Below the pieces are notes generated by a model. The model saw only the letters and a program-made list of their open reading frames with translations, was not told the origin of the DNA and did not search any database. This document shows, piece by piece, positions 36,073 to 45,164 of a stretch of DNA of 64,000 nt. Source of the stretch: Blastococcus sp. TF02A-26 (lineage in GTDB: Bacteria > Actinomycetota > Actinomycetes > Mycobacteriales > Geodermatophilaceae); contig NZ_QOHG01000001.1 in the NCBI RefSeq assembly GCF_003319125.1, positions 248,001 through 312,000 on the forward strand, given 5' to 3'. Position 1 is the stretch's first letter; each line of letters begins with the position of its first letter. The position numbers and the translations under genes were made by a program.

Positions 36073-37329
36073 TCAGCCGACGCGCAGGGCCCGATGCGCC
36101 CGCCACAGCCGCACCAGCCCGGTGGCGACGAGCGCGACACTCGCCCCGATCGCGGCACCGACCACCGTCAGCAGGGTGAGCCGGTCGGTCGCCACGAACA
36201 GCTCGACCGCGACCGCCTCCAGGGCGACGAAGCACCAGACGGCCACCCCGGCCACCCGGTCGGCTGCCGCGATGCCGGAGTACAGCAGGAGCTGGGCCAG
36301 CGCCAGGAAGGTGCCGAGCAGGGCGAAGACCCAGGTCGCGCCGCCGAGGGCGGCTCCGTACTCCGCCCCGCCCACCAGCGGCAGCGCGCGGGCGCCCAGC
36401 CCGGCGGTGGCTGCGGTGATGACGGCGCCGGTGCACGCGACGAGTGCGACCGCAGCGGGCAGCGCCCGCCGCCGCGACTGGGGGTCGGCCAGCCGGGGGA
36501 GCAGCACGACGCTGACGCCCTGCGGCAGCCAGAAGGCGACCTTGGTGAAGATCGAGGCCACGGCGTACTCCCCGGCCAGGTCCGCGGGGAGGTGGTGGCG
36601 GGCCAGCAGGACGTCGAGGTTGACCAGCAGGACCAGCCCCAGCAGTGCGCCGGATGCCCGGGCCGCGGCGCGGACGTGCGGGCTCACCCCTCGGGCCACG
36701 CCGGGCCGGCCGGTGACCAGCCAGCCCAGGACCGCGCTGGCAGTGCAGCCGAGGGCCATGCCGATCAGCGCCGACTCGGGAGTGCCGCCCACGAGGAGCC
36801 CGGTGATGCCGCCGCCGGTCTTGGCCACGCCGAACAGGCCGTGGACGATGGCCAGCCGGCCGTAGCGACCGGCGCCCTGCAGGAGGCCGTCGTATCCGCC
36901 GACCATCGTGTGCGGGACCAGGACGGCGACCAGCCAGAGGGCCGTCGAGGGACCGGCCAGGTGCAGCAGCGAGACGAGCGGGCCCACGGCCAGCAGGCCC
37001 ACCACGCCGACGGCCACGGCCCCGGCCAGCACGGTGGTGTGCAGCCGGGCCATGACCAGGGGCTGATCGGCGGGGCGGCGCCCGAGCGTCAGAGCGGCAG
37101 CCGTCTGCAGGCCGGTCATCGGCACCACGCCGATGAACATGACGCCGAGCAGGGCGGCGAGCTCGCCGTAGGCCTCGGGTACGAGCAGGCGCGCCGCCAT
37201 CACGGTGAAGACGTAGGCAAGGGCGTTGACGCCGAGCAGCGCCAGGGAGAGCAGCGCGGCCGGGACCGCGGTGTTCCCCCGTCTCGGGCCCGCCGCGGCG
37301 TGTCGTCCCCGGGCGGAGGAGACGGTCAC
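36073..37329 (-). CDS. Polysaccharide flippase-like membrane protein
   Basis: A 418-residue protein with about twelve transmembrane helices of the MATE/Wzx (polysaccharide biosynthesis) type: LLSLALLGVNALAYVFTVMAARLLVPEAYGELAALLGV begins with the typical R-L-x-P-E-x-Y-G. Later parts include VLVPHTMVGGYDGLLQGAGRY, LVLLVNLDVLLARHHLP and YAVASIFTKVAFWLPQGVSVVLLPRL. It presumably moves lipid-linked glycans across the membrane. The GTG at 37329 is the only valid start before the first helix. It lies 32 bases downstream of the GT4 stop on the same strand, so both are probably one operon. Confidence 0.87.
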   Translation of the reverse strand: MTVSSARGRHAAAGPRRGNTAVPAALLSLALLGVNALAYVFTVMAARLLVPEAYGELAALLGVMFIGVVPMTGLQTAAALTLGRRPADQPLVMARLHTTVLAGAVAVGVVGLLAVGPLVSLLHLAGPSTALWLVAVLVPHTMVGGYDGLLQGAGRYGRLAIVHGLFGVAKTGGGITGLLVGGTPESALIGMALGCTASAVLGWLVTGRPGVARGVSPHVRAAARASGALLGLVLLVNLDVLLARHHLPADLAGEYAVASIFTKVAFWLPQGVSVVLLPRLADPQSRRRALPAAVALVACTGAVITAATAGLGARALPLVGGAEYGAALGGATWVFALLGTFLALAQLLLYSGIAAADRVAGVAVWCFVALEAVAVELFVATDRLTLLTVVGAAIGASVALVATGLVRLWRAHRALRVG

Positions 37330-37360
37330 CTGAGCGACGGGGACACCGGCACGCCCCGCG

Positions 37361-38671
37361 TCACCGGTCGGCAGTGCGCGCCGCCAGGGGGGGAACCGGT
37401 CGTGCCCAGGCGAGCACGCCGCCTCCGTCCGTCGGGCCTGCGGTGTCGCGGTCGCCCGGATGTCCAGGCGCTGCGACCTCCCCGGCGCCGACGCCGGCTG
37501 CGATGCGGTCCAGTGCGCGGACCAGGTCCTCCGGGCGCGACCCGGGAGGCGCACCGGCCGACGACTCGCGGACGCTGCGGGCGAGGAACGCGGCGAAGGA
37601 GGCGACCGAGGCAGGCCAGTCCAGGGAGGCGGTGTGGCGGGCGGCCGCGCGTCCCAGGGAGCGGCGTGCGTCCTCGTCCTCGATCAGGTGGGCCACGGCG
37701 TCGGTCATCTGGTCCAGGTCGTCCACGAGTACGCCGGTGACGCCGTCCACGATCGACTGCTGCAGGCCGCCGGCGGCGGTGTAGCCCACCGTGGGGACCT
37801 GGTGGCCGCCGGCTTCGTTGACCACGAGCCCCCAGCCCTCCTTGACCGAGGGGCACAGGTGGACCCACGCCGACGCGAGCAGCTCGTGCTTGGTCCGCTC
37901 GTCGACGAAGCCCGCGAACAGCACCCGATCGGCCACGCCGAGACGCTCGGCCTCGGCGCGCAGTCGCTCCTCCCACCAGCCGTCGCCCACGACGGTGAGC
38001 CGCATGTCCGGCCAGCGGTCGCCCAGTCGGGCGAGCACCTCCAGCGCGTGCTCGACCCGCTTGTGCGGCACCAGGCGACCGAGCGCGATCAGCTCCGGGG
38101 TGGCCGACCGCTGCGTCGTCACGGCGGGGAGGGGCTCGATGCCGACGGGGACGACGGTGATCCGGGAGGCGTCGATGCCGAGATCGACCAGCTCGGTCCG
38201 CGTCGCCTCTGACAATGTGACGTAACGGGTGCGGCGGTAGACCCACGGGGCGACGACCGACTCCAGCCACCAGCCGATCCGGCCGCCGATGCGACCGAAC
38301 ACGATCGGCCACTGCTCGCGGTGGACGTGGAACAGCGCGACGGCCACGGGGGAGCGGGTCACGAGCGTGCTGGCGAAGGGAACGCCGTTCTGCACGTCGA
38401 CCACCAGCCGCGGGCGGGACCGCCGGACGAAGGCGAGTGCGCGGGCGTAGACGGTGAGCCGCCCGCCGCGCCGCATGATGCGCACGCCGTTGACCACCTC
38501 GTCGGCCGGTGCGCGGTCGTGGGCGGCGCAGAACATGGTCACCCGCAGCCCGGCAGCCGCCAGGCCCTCGGCGATCCGGTGCACGTACCGTTCGGATCCG
38601 CCGCCCTCCGGGTGACTGAGATCGCGCCAGTTCACGAACAGGACATCGATTTCCGGTAGTGGGGCGAACAC
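37361..38671 (-). CDS. Glycosyltransferase family 4 (Rv0225-like)
   Basis: A 436-residue GT-B enzyme. The acceptor domain opens DVLFVNWRDLSHPEGGGSERYVHRIAE; the donor domain has ALGRLVPHKRVEHALEVL, LTVVGDGWWEERL, and the E-x7-E motif EGWGLVVNEAGGHQVP. A Pro/Gly/Ala tail follows from about residue 375. Paralogue of the GT4 at 31030. Next to a methyltransferase transcribed divergently and a flippase it matches, from memory, the Rv0224c-Rv0225-Rv0226c arrangement. GTG 38671 is about 13 bases after a -10-like TACTGT, hinting at a very short leader. Confidence 0.9.
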   Translation of the reverse strand: MFAPLPEIDVLFVNWRDLSHPEGGGSERYVHRIAEGLAAAGLRVTMFCAAHDRAPADEVVNGVRIMRRGGRLTVYARALAFVRRSRPRLVVDVQNGVPFASTLVTRSPVAVALFHVHREQWPIVFGRIGGRIGWWLESVVAPWVYRRTRYVTLSEATRTELVDLGIDASRITVVPVGIEPLPAVTTQRSATPELIALGRLVPHKRVEHALEVLARLGDRWPDMRLTVVGDGWWEERLRAEAERLGVADRVLFAGFVDERTKHELLASAWVHLCPSVKEGWGLVVNEAGGHQVPTVGYTAAGGLQQSIVDGVTGVLVDDLDQMTDAVAHLIEDEDARRSLGRAAARHTASLDWPASVASFAAFLARSVRESSAGAPPGSRPEDLVRALDRIAAGVGAGEVAAPGHPGDRDTAGPTDGGGVLAWARPVPPLAARTADR

Positions 38672-38763
38672 CCGCGGGACAGTAGTACACCGCTGCTCGG
38701 CGAGCCGCCTGACAGACTGCGCCCTCCCACGAAGGTGTACAGCAGTGAATGGAGTGAAGAGGG
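38672..38763. promoter_or_regulatory. Divergent promoter region with GTACACC/GGTGTAC arms
   Basis: The 92-base region between divergent GT4 and methyltransferase genes carries GTACACC at 38685-38691 and its complement GGTGTAC at 38734-38740. Each arm is near a start. The pair may bind one regulator that controls both directions. Confidence 0.35.
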
Positions 38764-39489
38764 ATGAATCGGTCGGCCACCGTCGAGCGGTCGGTCACGC
38801 TGTTCCGGGCGTTCCGGAAGGAGCAGTCCGACCCCGAGCACTTCTACACGGTCCTCGCAGCCGACTCCGTCGACCAGCTCGCCCAGTGGGCGCGTCTGGA
38901 CGGGGCGACGGTCCTGGACGTGGGCGGTGGTCCGGGGTACTTCGCCGACGCCTTCCGCGGTGCGGGGGCGAGGTACGTGGGGCTCGAGTACGACGCCAGC
39001 GAGATGGCCGCGCGGGGCGAACCCGAGCCGGGCACGGTGCGGGGCAGCGGCGAGGAGCTGCCGATCCGCGACGGCGCCGTGGACATCTGCTACTCGTCCA
39101 ACGTCCTGGAGCACGTACGCCGACCCTGGGTGATGGCGGCTGAGATGGTCCGGGCGACGAAGCCGGGGGGCGTCATCTACCTCTCCTACACGCCGTGGCT
39201 GTCGCCGCACGGTGGACACGAGACGGCTCCGTGGCACTACCTGGGCGGGCATCGCGCCCGCCGGCGGTTCCACCGCCGTACCGGGGCCGAGGCGAAGAAC
39301 CGCTTCGGGGAGTCGCTGTTCGCCGTGTCGGTGGGTGCCGGGGTGCGCTGGGCCCGGTCCTGTCCCGACGTCGAGGTGCTCGCGGTCCTGCCGAGGTATC
39401 ACCCGTGGTGGGCGACCTGGGTCGTGCGGGTCCCCGGCTTGCGTGAGGTCGTGAGCTGGAACCTGCTCCTGGTGCTGAGGCGACGGTGA
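38764..39489 (+). CDS. SAM-dependent methyltransferase (Rv0224c-like)
   Basis: A 241-residue class I methyltransferase: motif I TVLDVGGGPGYFADAF near residue 45, acidic post-motif GLEYD, and DGAVDICYSSNVLEHVRRPWVM with the Asp/His common in the Methyltransf_11 group. The C-terminal part (HGGHETAPWHYLGGHRARRRF) is basic and specific. It likely methylates a lipid-linked sugar or glycan in this locus. ATG 38764 follows GAAGAGGG. Divergent from the GT4. Confidence 0.87.
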   Translation: MNRSATVERSVTLFRAFRKEQSDPEHFYTVLAADSVDQLAQWARLDGATVLDVGGGPGYFADAFRGAGARYVGLEYDASEMAARGEPEPGTVRGSGEELPIRDGAVDICYSSNVLEHVRRPWVMAAEMVRATKPGGVIYLSYTPWLSPHGGHETAPWHYLGGHRARRRFHRRTGAEAKNRFGESLFAVSVGAGVRWARSCPDVEVLAVLPRYHPWWATWVVRVPGLREVVSWNLLLVLRRR

Positions 39490-39737
39490 GAACCGGAGGC
39501 AGGAGGCCCTGACGTGGTGGTCGTGCTCGGTCGTCCGCCGCGGGCTCGCGGGGTGACCGGTTCACCCACCTGTTCGGGTGGATGCGCGCGCGAGCTGTCC
39601 CTGCGTTCCGCCGCGTGCTACGAAACGCTGTGACTGCGTCGCGGCCGGGGCAGGGATCCCTCGGCCGGCGACCACCGCGCACCGCGGTGACCGGAGCGTT
39701 CCGGGGGAGCGCCGATCGTCCCGACAAGGAGGGCCGC

Positions 39738-40709
39738 ATGCGGGCACGTGCCGTCGGCTGGACGCTGGGCTGCATCGGGTCGGTCGCGCTCGCCGCCGCC
39801 GTCCTCGTGCCCGCCTCGTCCCCGGCGCGCGAGACCGAACTGCCGCTCGACGTGGCCTACCGGACCGAACTGCTCGGGGCCGACGTCACCTTCCTGGACC
39901 CGGCGACCCTCGTGCAGCGCACGGCCGAGGACGTGTCGGTGTCGGTCCGGGTCCGCGGGGACGAGGACTCCGGGGAGGCCGACGACGACACCGCGGTCTG
40001 GACGTACGACACGACGACCAGCGCCGCTGACGGAACGCTGATCTCGACGACGACGACGACCGCCTGCCTGGATCGTCGGACCGCCGAGGGGGTCGACTGC
40101 GCCGCGGAGTCGGTGGACGGCACCCCGATGGACGTCCGGGGACTGACGGTGACCTTCCCGGTCGCCGCGCCGGAAGAGGACCTGAGGCTCTGGAACGACA
40201 CCGTCAGGGCGTCGCTCCCTGTGCGGTTCGTCGGCAGCGAGCGGTTCGCCGGCCTGGAGGTCCAGCGGTGGGAGCAGGTCGTCCCCGAGCGGGTGCTGAG
40301 GGCGGTCTCGGTGCCAGGAGCGCTGGTCGACTCGACCGCGCCGACGTCGCCTGCTGACGTCGTGTACAGCTCGACGAGGAGCCTGCTCGTGGAGCCGGTC
40401 AGCGGCATCGTCGTCTCGTCCGAGGAGGACACGCTCTCGGTCCTGCGCGCCCCGGACGGAACTCCTGGAGCGGTGCTGCTCGGTGGGGTGTTCACGGCGT
40501 CCGAGGAGAGCACCGACCGCGCCGTGGCCCGCGCGCGAGAGGTCATCGACCAGCAGGAGTCGCCCGGGCTCGTCTCCCCGTGGGGAGTCGGGGGCGCCGG
40601 GGTGGTCCTGCTGGGGCTCGGCGCCCTGCTCGTCGGGCGCAGCCGCCGCGGCGTACCTGCCGAGCAGACCGAGGACCAGGACGTCCGATCGCCCGTGCCG
40701 GCTGCCTGA
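39738..40709 (+). CDS. DUF3068 membrane-anchored protein (Rv0227c-like)
   Basis: A 323-residue protein with one N-terminal helix (LGCIGSVALAAAVLVPAS) and one C-terminal helix (GVGGAGVVLLGLGALLVG), so most of it is outside the membrane. The outer domain (residues about 35-285) is beta-rich, Thr/Val-rich, with the DUF3068 segments VAYRTELLG, TTSAADGTLISTTTTTACLDRRTAEGVDC and VPGALVDSTAPTSPADVVY. Relatives include Rv0227c and porin-associated PorA-like proteins. It lies 21 bases upstream of an AftD gene and probably works with it. ATG 39738 follows AAGGAGGG. Confidence 0.85.
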   Translation: MRARAVGWTLGCIGSVALAAAVLVPASSPARETELPLDVAYRTELLGADVTFLDPATLVQRTAEDVSVSVRVRGDEDSGEADDDTAVWTYDTTTSAADGTLISTTTTTACLDRRTAEGVDCAAESVDGTPMDVRGLTVTFPVAAPEEDLRLWNDTVRASLPVRFVGSERFAGLEVQRWEQVVPERVLRAVSVPGALVDSTAPTSPADVVYSSTRSLLVEPVSGIVVSSEEDTLSVLRAPDGTPGAVLLGGVFTASEESTDRAVARAREVIDQQESPGLVSPWGVGGAGVVLLGLGALLVGRSRRGVPAEQTEDQDVRSPVPAA

Positions 40710-40730
40710 TCGCTCGGGCGGATCGTCGAC

Positions 40731-43700
40731 ATGGCAACCATCGCGCTCGGTGAGCGCACCGGTCCCGCGCTCCCGGACCCGGCCCGGCTCCGGGACACGG
40801 CGCCGCCCCGGCTGAGGCGGGTCCTCGCCCTGCCGGGCCGGTTCCGGGCAGCCCTCGTGTGCCTGGGCTTCGTGCTGCTGTCGGTCCTGCAGCGGCCGGG
40901 CGAGGTGGTGGGCGACACCAAGCTGGACCTGGCTGTCGACCCGCTCGGCTTCCTCGGCCGGGCCCTGTCGCTGTGGGAGCCGCAGGGCGCGGCAGGTCAG
41001 GTCCAGAACCAGGCGTACGGCTACTTCTTCCCGATGGGTCCCTTCTTCGCGCTGGGGCGGGTGCTGGGGCTGCCGCCGTGGCTGGTGCAGCGGTTGTGGC
41101 TGGCCCTGCTGCTCAGCGTCGCGTTCCTCGGTGTGGTGACCCTGGCCCGACGGCTGCGGATCGGCAGCCCGGCCACCGCACTGGTAGCCGGAATCGCCTA
41201 TGCCCTGGCGCCGCGGATGATCACGTCGCTGGGTGCCAACTCGGTGGAGCTGGTCCCCATGGCGCTCGCGCCATGGGTGCTCGTGCCGCTCGCCGGGGTG
41301 GCAGGGCACGGGTCGGCCCGGCGGGCCGCGATGCGTTCGGGTCTGGTCGTGTTCTGCATCGGCGGGGTGAACGCGGTCGCGACGGCGGCCGCCCTGCCGC
41401 TGAGCGCCTTCTACCTCCTGACCCGCCCGCCCGGTCCGCTCCGCCGTCGGCTGATCGGCTGGTGGGTGCTGGCCGTGGGGCTGGCCACCGCGTGGTGGGC
41501 GGGGCCGCTGCTGCTGCTGAGCCGTTACAGCTCCCGCTTCCTGGACTACACCGAGACAGCGGCGGCGACGACCACGACCACCGACGTGCTGAGCGTGTTG
41601 CGCGGCACATCGCACTGGATCGCGCCGCTGATGTCCGGAGTCCAGGGGCCGGCCTGGCCGGCGGGATGGTCGCTGGTGAACGACGCGCTCCCCGCCGGGG
41701 CGACGGTGGTCCTCGCGGCGGCCGGTCTGGTCGCGTTCTGCCGTCGTGACCTGCCCGAGCGGCGCTGGCTGGTGGTGTCCGCCCTGATCGGGGTGGCCCT
41801 GGTGTCGATGGGGCACCTCGCCGCGGTCGACGGCCTGTGGGCCGGTCAGCTGTACGACGCCCTCGACGGGCCGCTCGCGCCCCTGCGGAACCTCCACAAG
41901 TTCGACCCGATGCTGCGGTTGGCGCTGGTGCTGGGGCTGGCGCACCTGGGTGCGGTCCTGGTCGCGCGCTCGCGGCGCGCGCGCCCGTCCGACCGGTCGG
42001 GTGCAGCCGGCCGGCGGCGACCCGCTGCAGCCTGGGCGTGCCGCGCCCTCCTGGCCGCCCTGACGATGGCCCTGGTCGCCACCGCGTCCCCGGCGCTGGC
42101 CGGACGGCTGGTGCCGCCGACCGGCTTCGAGGAGGTGCCCGCCCACTGGCAGCAGACGGCGGACTTCCTCGCGGCCCAGCAGCCGGACGGCAGGGCGCTG
42201 CTCGTGCCGGGGTCGTCGTTCGGCACCTATGCCTGGGGGACCACCGGCGACGAGCCGATGCAACCCCTGGCGCAGACGGCCTGGGACGTGCGCAACCAGA
42301 TCCCTCTCACCCCGGAGGGACACATCCGCATGCTGGACACGGTCGAGGCGCAGCTGGCGCGCGGCGAGGGGTCCCCGGGTCTGGGTGCCTTCCTGGCCCG
42401 TGCCGGGTTCTCCCACGTCGTGCTCCGCAACGACCTGGACACGAGCGTGTCGGGCGTGACCCGGTCGATCCTCGTCCGCCAGGCGCTGGCGAACTCTCCC
42501 GGGATCACCCCGGTGGCCGAGTTCGGGCCGGTCCTGGATCAGGGCGCGGAGGAGGACGGGCTGGTGGTCGACGTCGGGTTGACCGAGCCGGCGCCCGCGA
42601 TCCAGGTCTACGCCGTGGCCGGTGCGGCCCCGCCGGCCTGGACGGCGCCGCTGTCCTCGGCCGTGGGGGTCCACGGTGCCCCGGACGGCCTCCTCGCGCT
42701 GGAGGACCGCGGTCTGATCACCGACCAGCCCACCGTGACCGCCGGAGACGCGTCCGTGGACACGGTCATGGTCAGTGACGCGTGGGTCCGGCGGGAGCGC
42801 AACTTCGGTCGCATCGCCGATGCGACGTCGGCCGGACTGACCCCGACGGACCCCCTGCGGCTCGACTCCCCGGTCCGGGACTACACCGACCCCGACCTCG
42901 CCGGCGGCGAAGGAGCGGTCGCGTACATCAACGGCACGCCCAGCGCCTCCAGCTCGGCCTCGGATCCCGTCGGCTTCGGTGGGACCCGGCTCGACGCCGG
43001 GCCGATGTCGGCGGTGGACGGAGACCTGCTGACCGCCTGGCAGCCGGCCCCGTGGGTCGAGGACTCCGCGCCGCCGTGGTGGCGGCTCAGGACCGAGGAG
43101 CCGTTCTCCGCCTCGACCGTCGACGTCCGGCTCGGCGCGTTCCCGGGCCTCGAACGTCCGGAACGGCTGCGCCTGACGACGGACGCCGGAGAGGTCACCG
43201 TCCGGGTGGAAGACACAGGAGACACCCAGGTGCTGCCCCTCCCCGAGGGGTCCTCCAGCACCCTGACCATCACCGCGGTCGTCGAACCCGGCACCACGGG
43301 CGCCGGGTTCTCCCTCGCGGAGGTCGACCTCCCGGGCGTCGACGTGCAGCGGACGGTGGTCGTCCCGCGCGCCGACGAGCCGGTCCAGGCCTTCGCCTTC
43401 GATCTCGTGCCCGGGCGCTCCGGCTGCGTCGTCGACGCCGCCGGCGCACCCCGGTGTGCGGCCGCCCTCGTCCGCGCGGCGGAGGAGAGCCTCGTCCTGG
43501 ACCGTACGTTCAACACCGTCGGAGCCGGCGACTACGGGCTCACCGCGACCGCGCTGCCCCGCCTCGGACCCGAGTTCGACGCCCTGCTGGCGTACGTGCG
43601 GGGCTTCCCGGCGGTCCTGGCCAGCAGCAGCGCGGTCAGCGACCCGCGGGGCAACGGGGCGGCTGCGATCGACGGCGACCCGTCGACGACGTGGGTGGCC

Positions 43701-44960
43701 TCCGGTGACGACCACAGCCCGACGCTGACCATCACCTTCGGCGAGGTCCGGTCGATCGACTCGGTGCGGGTCGTCACCTCCCCGGGCACGGCCGCGGCCG
43801 TGCCGAGCGCGGTGACCGTCGACGACGGCAGGGGCCTGCGGCGGACCATGCGGCTGGACGACGACGGCGTCGTCCGCTTCCCTCCCGTGACCACCGATCG
43901 GCTGTCCGTGACGTTCAGGCTGGCCGACGCGCTGGAGTCCGTGGACCCGCAGACCCTCTGGCGCCAGCCGCTGGGTGTCGGCGTCAGCGAGCTGGAGGTG
44001 GGCGGTCCCAACCGGGTGACACCGCCCGAGACCCCGGTGAGCCTGCCCTGCGGGTCGGGCCCGGACGTGTACGTCGACGGCGTGGTGCTGCTGAAGACCA
44101 CGGCGACGACAACCCTGGGCGCGCTGTCGACGGGCCAGCCGATCCCGCTCGAGTTCTGCTCCGGCGCTCCCGAGCTGGCCTTCGACGGGGGGGAGCACCG
44201 TGTGCGCGTGGAGGCCGGCCGCCTGCTCACCCCGGAGTCGATCACCTTCACCCGCGAGGGTGCCTCGACGGACGCCCCCGCCGGAGGCCGCACGCCGGTG
44301 GAACGGAGTCGCTGGGACGCCGAGCACCGCACGGTCGAGGTCGGCGCCCGGAGCGAACCGACGCTGCTGGTGGTCCCAGAGAACGTCAACCCCGGTTGGG
44401 TGGCGCGGCTGGACGGGCAGGCGCTGGAGACGGTGACGGTCGACGGCTGGCAGCAGGGCTACGTGCTGCCGGCCGGACCGGCGGGCACCGTCCGGCTGGA
44501 CTTCGCCCCGGCCACCCAGTACCGGCTGGCCCTCGCCGGCGGCGGCGGTGCGGTGCTGCTGCTCGCCCTGGCGTCCGTTCTCCCCGCCCGCCCCGGGAGG
44601 ACCGCACCGGGCGGGCGGGGTCGGTCCAGTGCCTCGCCGGCCCTGGCGGAGGCCGGCTTCGTCGTCGTGCTCACCTTCGCGATGGCGGCCATCGGGGGCG
44701 GCGTCGGGGTGGCAGCGATGGCGCTGTTCTGGCTGGTGGGCCGGTGCGTGGGCACCTGGCGTCCGGCGGTCCTCGGGGCCTCGGCCGCGATGGCGCTGCT
44801 CGCCTCGGGCGTGCTGCTGCTGGCCGTACCCGAGGGCACGGGCACCGCCCGGCAGGTGCTCGCGGTCTCGGCGCTGGCCGCGGTCGCCGCGGCCGCGCTC
44901 CCGGCCCACGGACCCCGGCTCCGGCGGAGGACCCGCACCGGGACACCCGCCGCGGGATAG
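40731..44960 (+). CDS. aftD: AftD-like alpha-(1->3)-arabinofuranosyltransferase, copy 1
   Basis: A 1409-residue membrane glycosyltransferase. The N-terminal half (residues about 35-470) is a GT-C core of about 11-12 helices, with GDTKLDLAVDPLGFLGRAL (candidate catalytic Asp) and AYGYFFPMGPFFALG in the first loops. The C-terminal half is extracytoplasmic and contains two F5/8-type carbohydrate-binding-like modules: near residue 740 (SSSASDP...AVDGDLLTAWQPAPW) and near 965 (AIDGDPSTTWVASGDD). Two or more helices close the protein (about 1270-1400). Such enzymes add arabinofuranose to envelope arabinan, using decaprenyl-phosphoryl arabinose. It follows DUF3068 and precedes a paralogue. Confidence 0.9.
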   Translation: MATIALGERTGPALPDPARLRDTAPPRLRRVLALPGRFRAALVCLGFVLLSVLQRPGEVVGDTKLDLAVDPLGFLGRALSLWEPQGAAGQVQNQAYGYFFPMGPFFALGRVLGLPPWLVQRLWLALLLSVAFLGVVTLARRLRIGSPATALVAGIAYALAPRMITSLGANSVELVPMALAPWVLVPLAGVAGHGSARRAAMRSGLVVFCIGGVNAVATAAALPLSAFYLLTRPPGPLRRRLIGWWVLAVGLATAWWAGPLLLLSRYSSRFLDYTETAAATTTTTDVLSVLRGTSHWIAPLMSGVQGPAWPAGWSLVNDALPAGATVVLAAAGLVAFCRRDLPERRWLVVSALIGVALVSMGHLAAVDGLWAGQLYDALDGPLAPLRNLHKFDPMLRLALVLGLAHLGAVLVARSRRARPSDRSGAAGRRRPAAAWACRALLAALTMALVATASPALAGRLVPPTGFEEVPAHWQQTADFLAAQQPDGRALLVPGSSFGTYAWGTTGDEPMQPLAQTAWDVRNQIPLTPEGHIRMLDTVEAQLARGEGSPGLGAFLARAGFSHVVLRNDLDTSVSGVTRSILVRQALANSPGITPVAEFGPVLDQGAEEDGLVVDVGLTEPAPAIQVYAVAGAAPPAWTAPLSSAVGVHGAPDGLLALEDRGLITDQPTVTAGDASVDTVMVSDAWVRRERNFGRIADATSAGLTPTDPLRLDSPVRDYTDPDLAGGEGAVAYINGTPSASSSASDPVGFGGTRLDAGPMSAVDGDLLTAWQPAPWVEDSAPPWWRLRTEEPFSASTVDVRLGAFPGLERPERLRLTTDAGEVTVRVEDTGDTQVLPLPEGSSSTLTITAVVEPGTTGAGFSLAEVDLPGVDVQRTVVVPRADEPVQAFAFDLVPGRSGCVVDAAGAPRCAAALVRAAEESLVLDRTFNTVGAGDYGLTATALPRLGPEFDALLAYVRGFPAVLASSSAVSDPRGNGAAAIDGDPSTTWVASGDDHSPTLTITFGEVRSIDSVRVVTSPGTAAAVPSAVTVDDGRGLRRTMRLDDDGVVRFPPVTTDRLSVTFRLADALESVDPQTLWRQPLGVGVSELEVGGPNRVTPPETPVSLPCGSGPDVYVDGVVLLKTTATTTLGALSTGQPIPLEFCSGAPELAFDGGEHRVRVEAGRLLTPESITFTREGASTDAPAGGRTPVERSRWDAEHRTVEVGARSEPTLLVVPENVNPGWVARLDGQALETVTVDGWQQGYVLPAGPAGTVRLDFAPATQYRLALAGGGGAVLLLALASVLPARPGRTAPGGRGRSSASPALAEAGFVVVLTFAMAAIGGGVGVAAMALFWLVGRCVGTWRPAVLGASAAMALLASGVLLLAVPEGTGTARQVLAVSALAAVAAAALPAHGPRLRRRTRTGTPAAG

Positions 44961-45057
44961 CCCGACCGCAGGGGCGCGTCAGCATCGTCGGCGGCCGGAG
45001 CCGGGGTATCGTCGCCCGGGTTGTGGCGCATGCGCCGTCGTGTCGAGGAGGGGCTGC

Positions 45058-45150
45058 ATGCGGGCACACGTCGTCGGGTCGGGGGGTGGCCACGTCACGG
45101 TGACCGTCGCGGAGGTCGGGCCCACCCGGGTGCTCCTCGCGACCGCCTGA
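45058..45150 (+). CDS. 30-codon ORF, probable remnant of a DUF3068 gene
   Basis: A 30-residue ORF (MRAHVVGSGGGH...VLLATA) with a near-perfect GAGGAGGGG six bases ahead of its ATG. Its first codons and ribosome-binding region resemble those of the DUF3068 gene at 39738 (MRARAVGW; both read ATGCGGGCAC after AGGAGGG). It ends TGA 14 bases before the next AftD start, as DUF3068 ends 21 bases before the first. I read it as the stump left when a DUF3068-AftD unit was duplicated and the DUF3068 copy was deleted internally. It may still act as a leader peptide coupling translation of the second AftD. Confidence 0.5.
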   Translation: MRAHVVGSGGGHVTVTVAEVGPTRVLLATA

Positions 45151-45164
45151 CCCGAGACGACGAC

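Noticed and set aside
41237-43000. Alternative plus-strand frames through AftD copy 1 with Gly/Arg-rich translations
   Set aside because: Third-position GC bias supports only the AftD frame; the others lack starts with ribosome-binding sites.
39618-44909. A 1763-codon open frame on the minus strand, antisense to DUF3068 and AftD copy 1
   Set aside because: Its composition (Arg, Gly, Gln, His-rich with no fold pattern) is that of an antisense shadow in GC-rich DNA; the plus-strand genes have clear domains and ribosome-binding sites.
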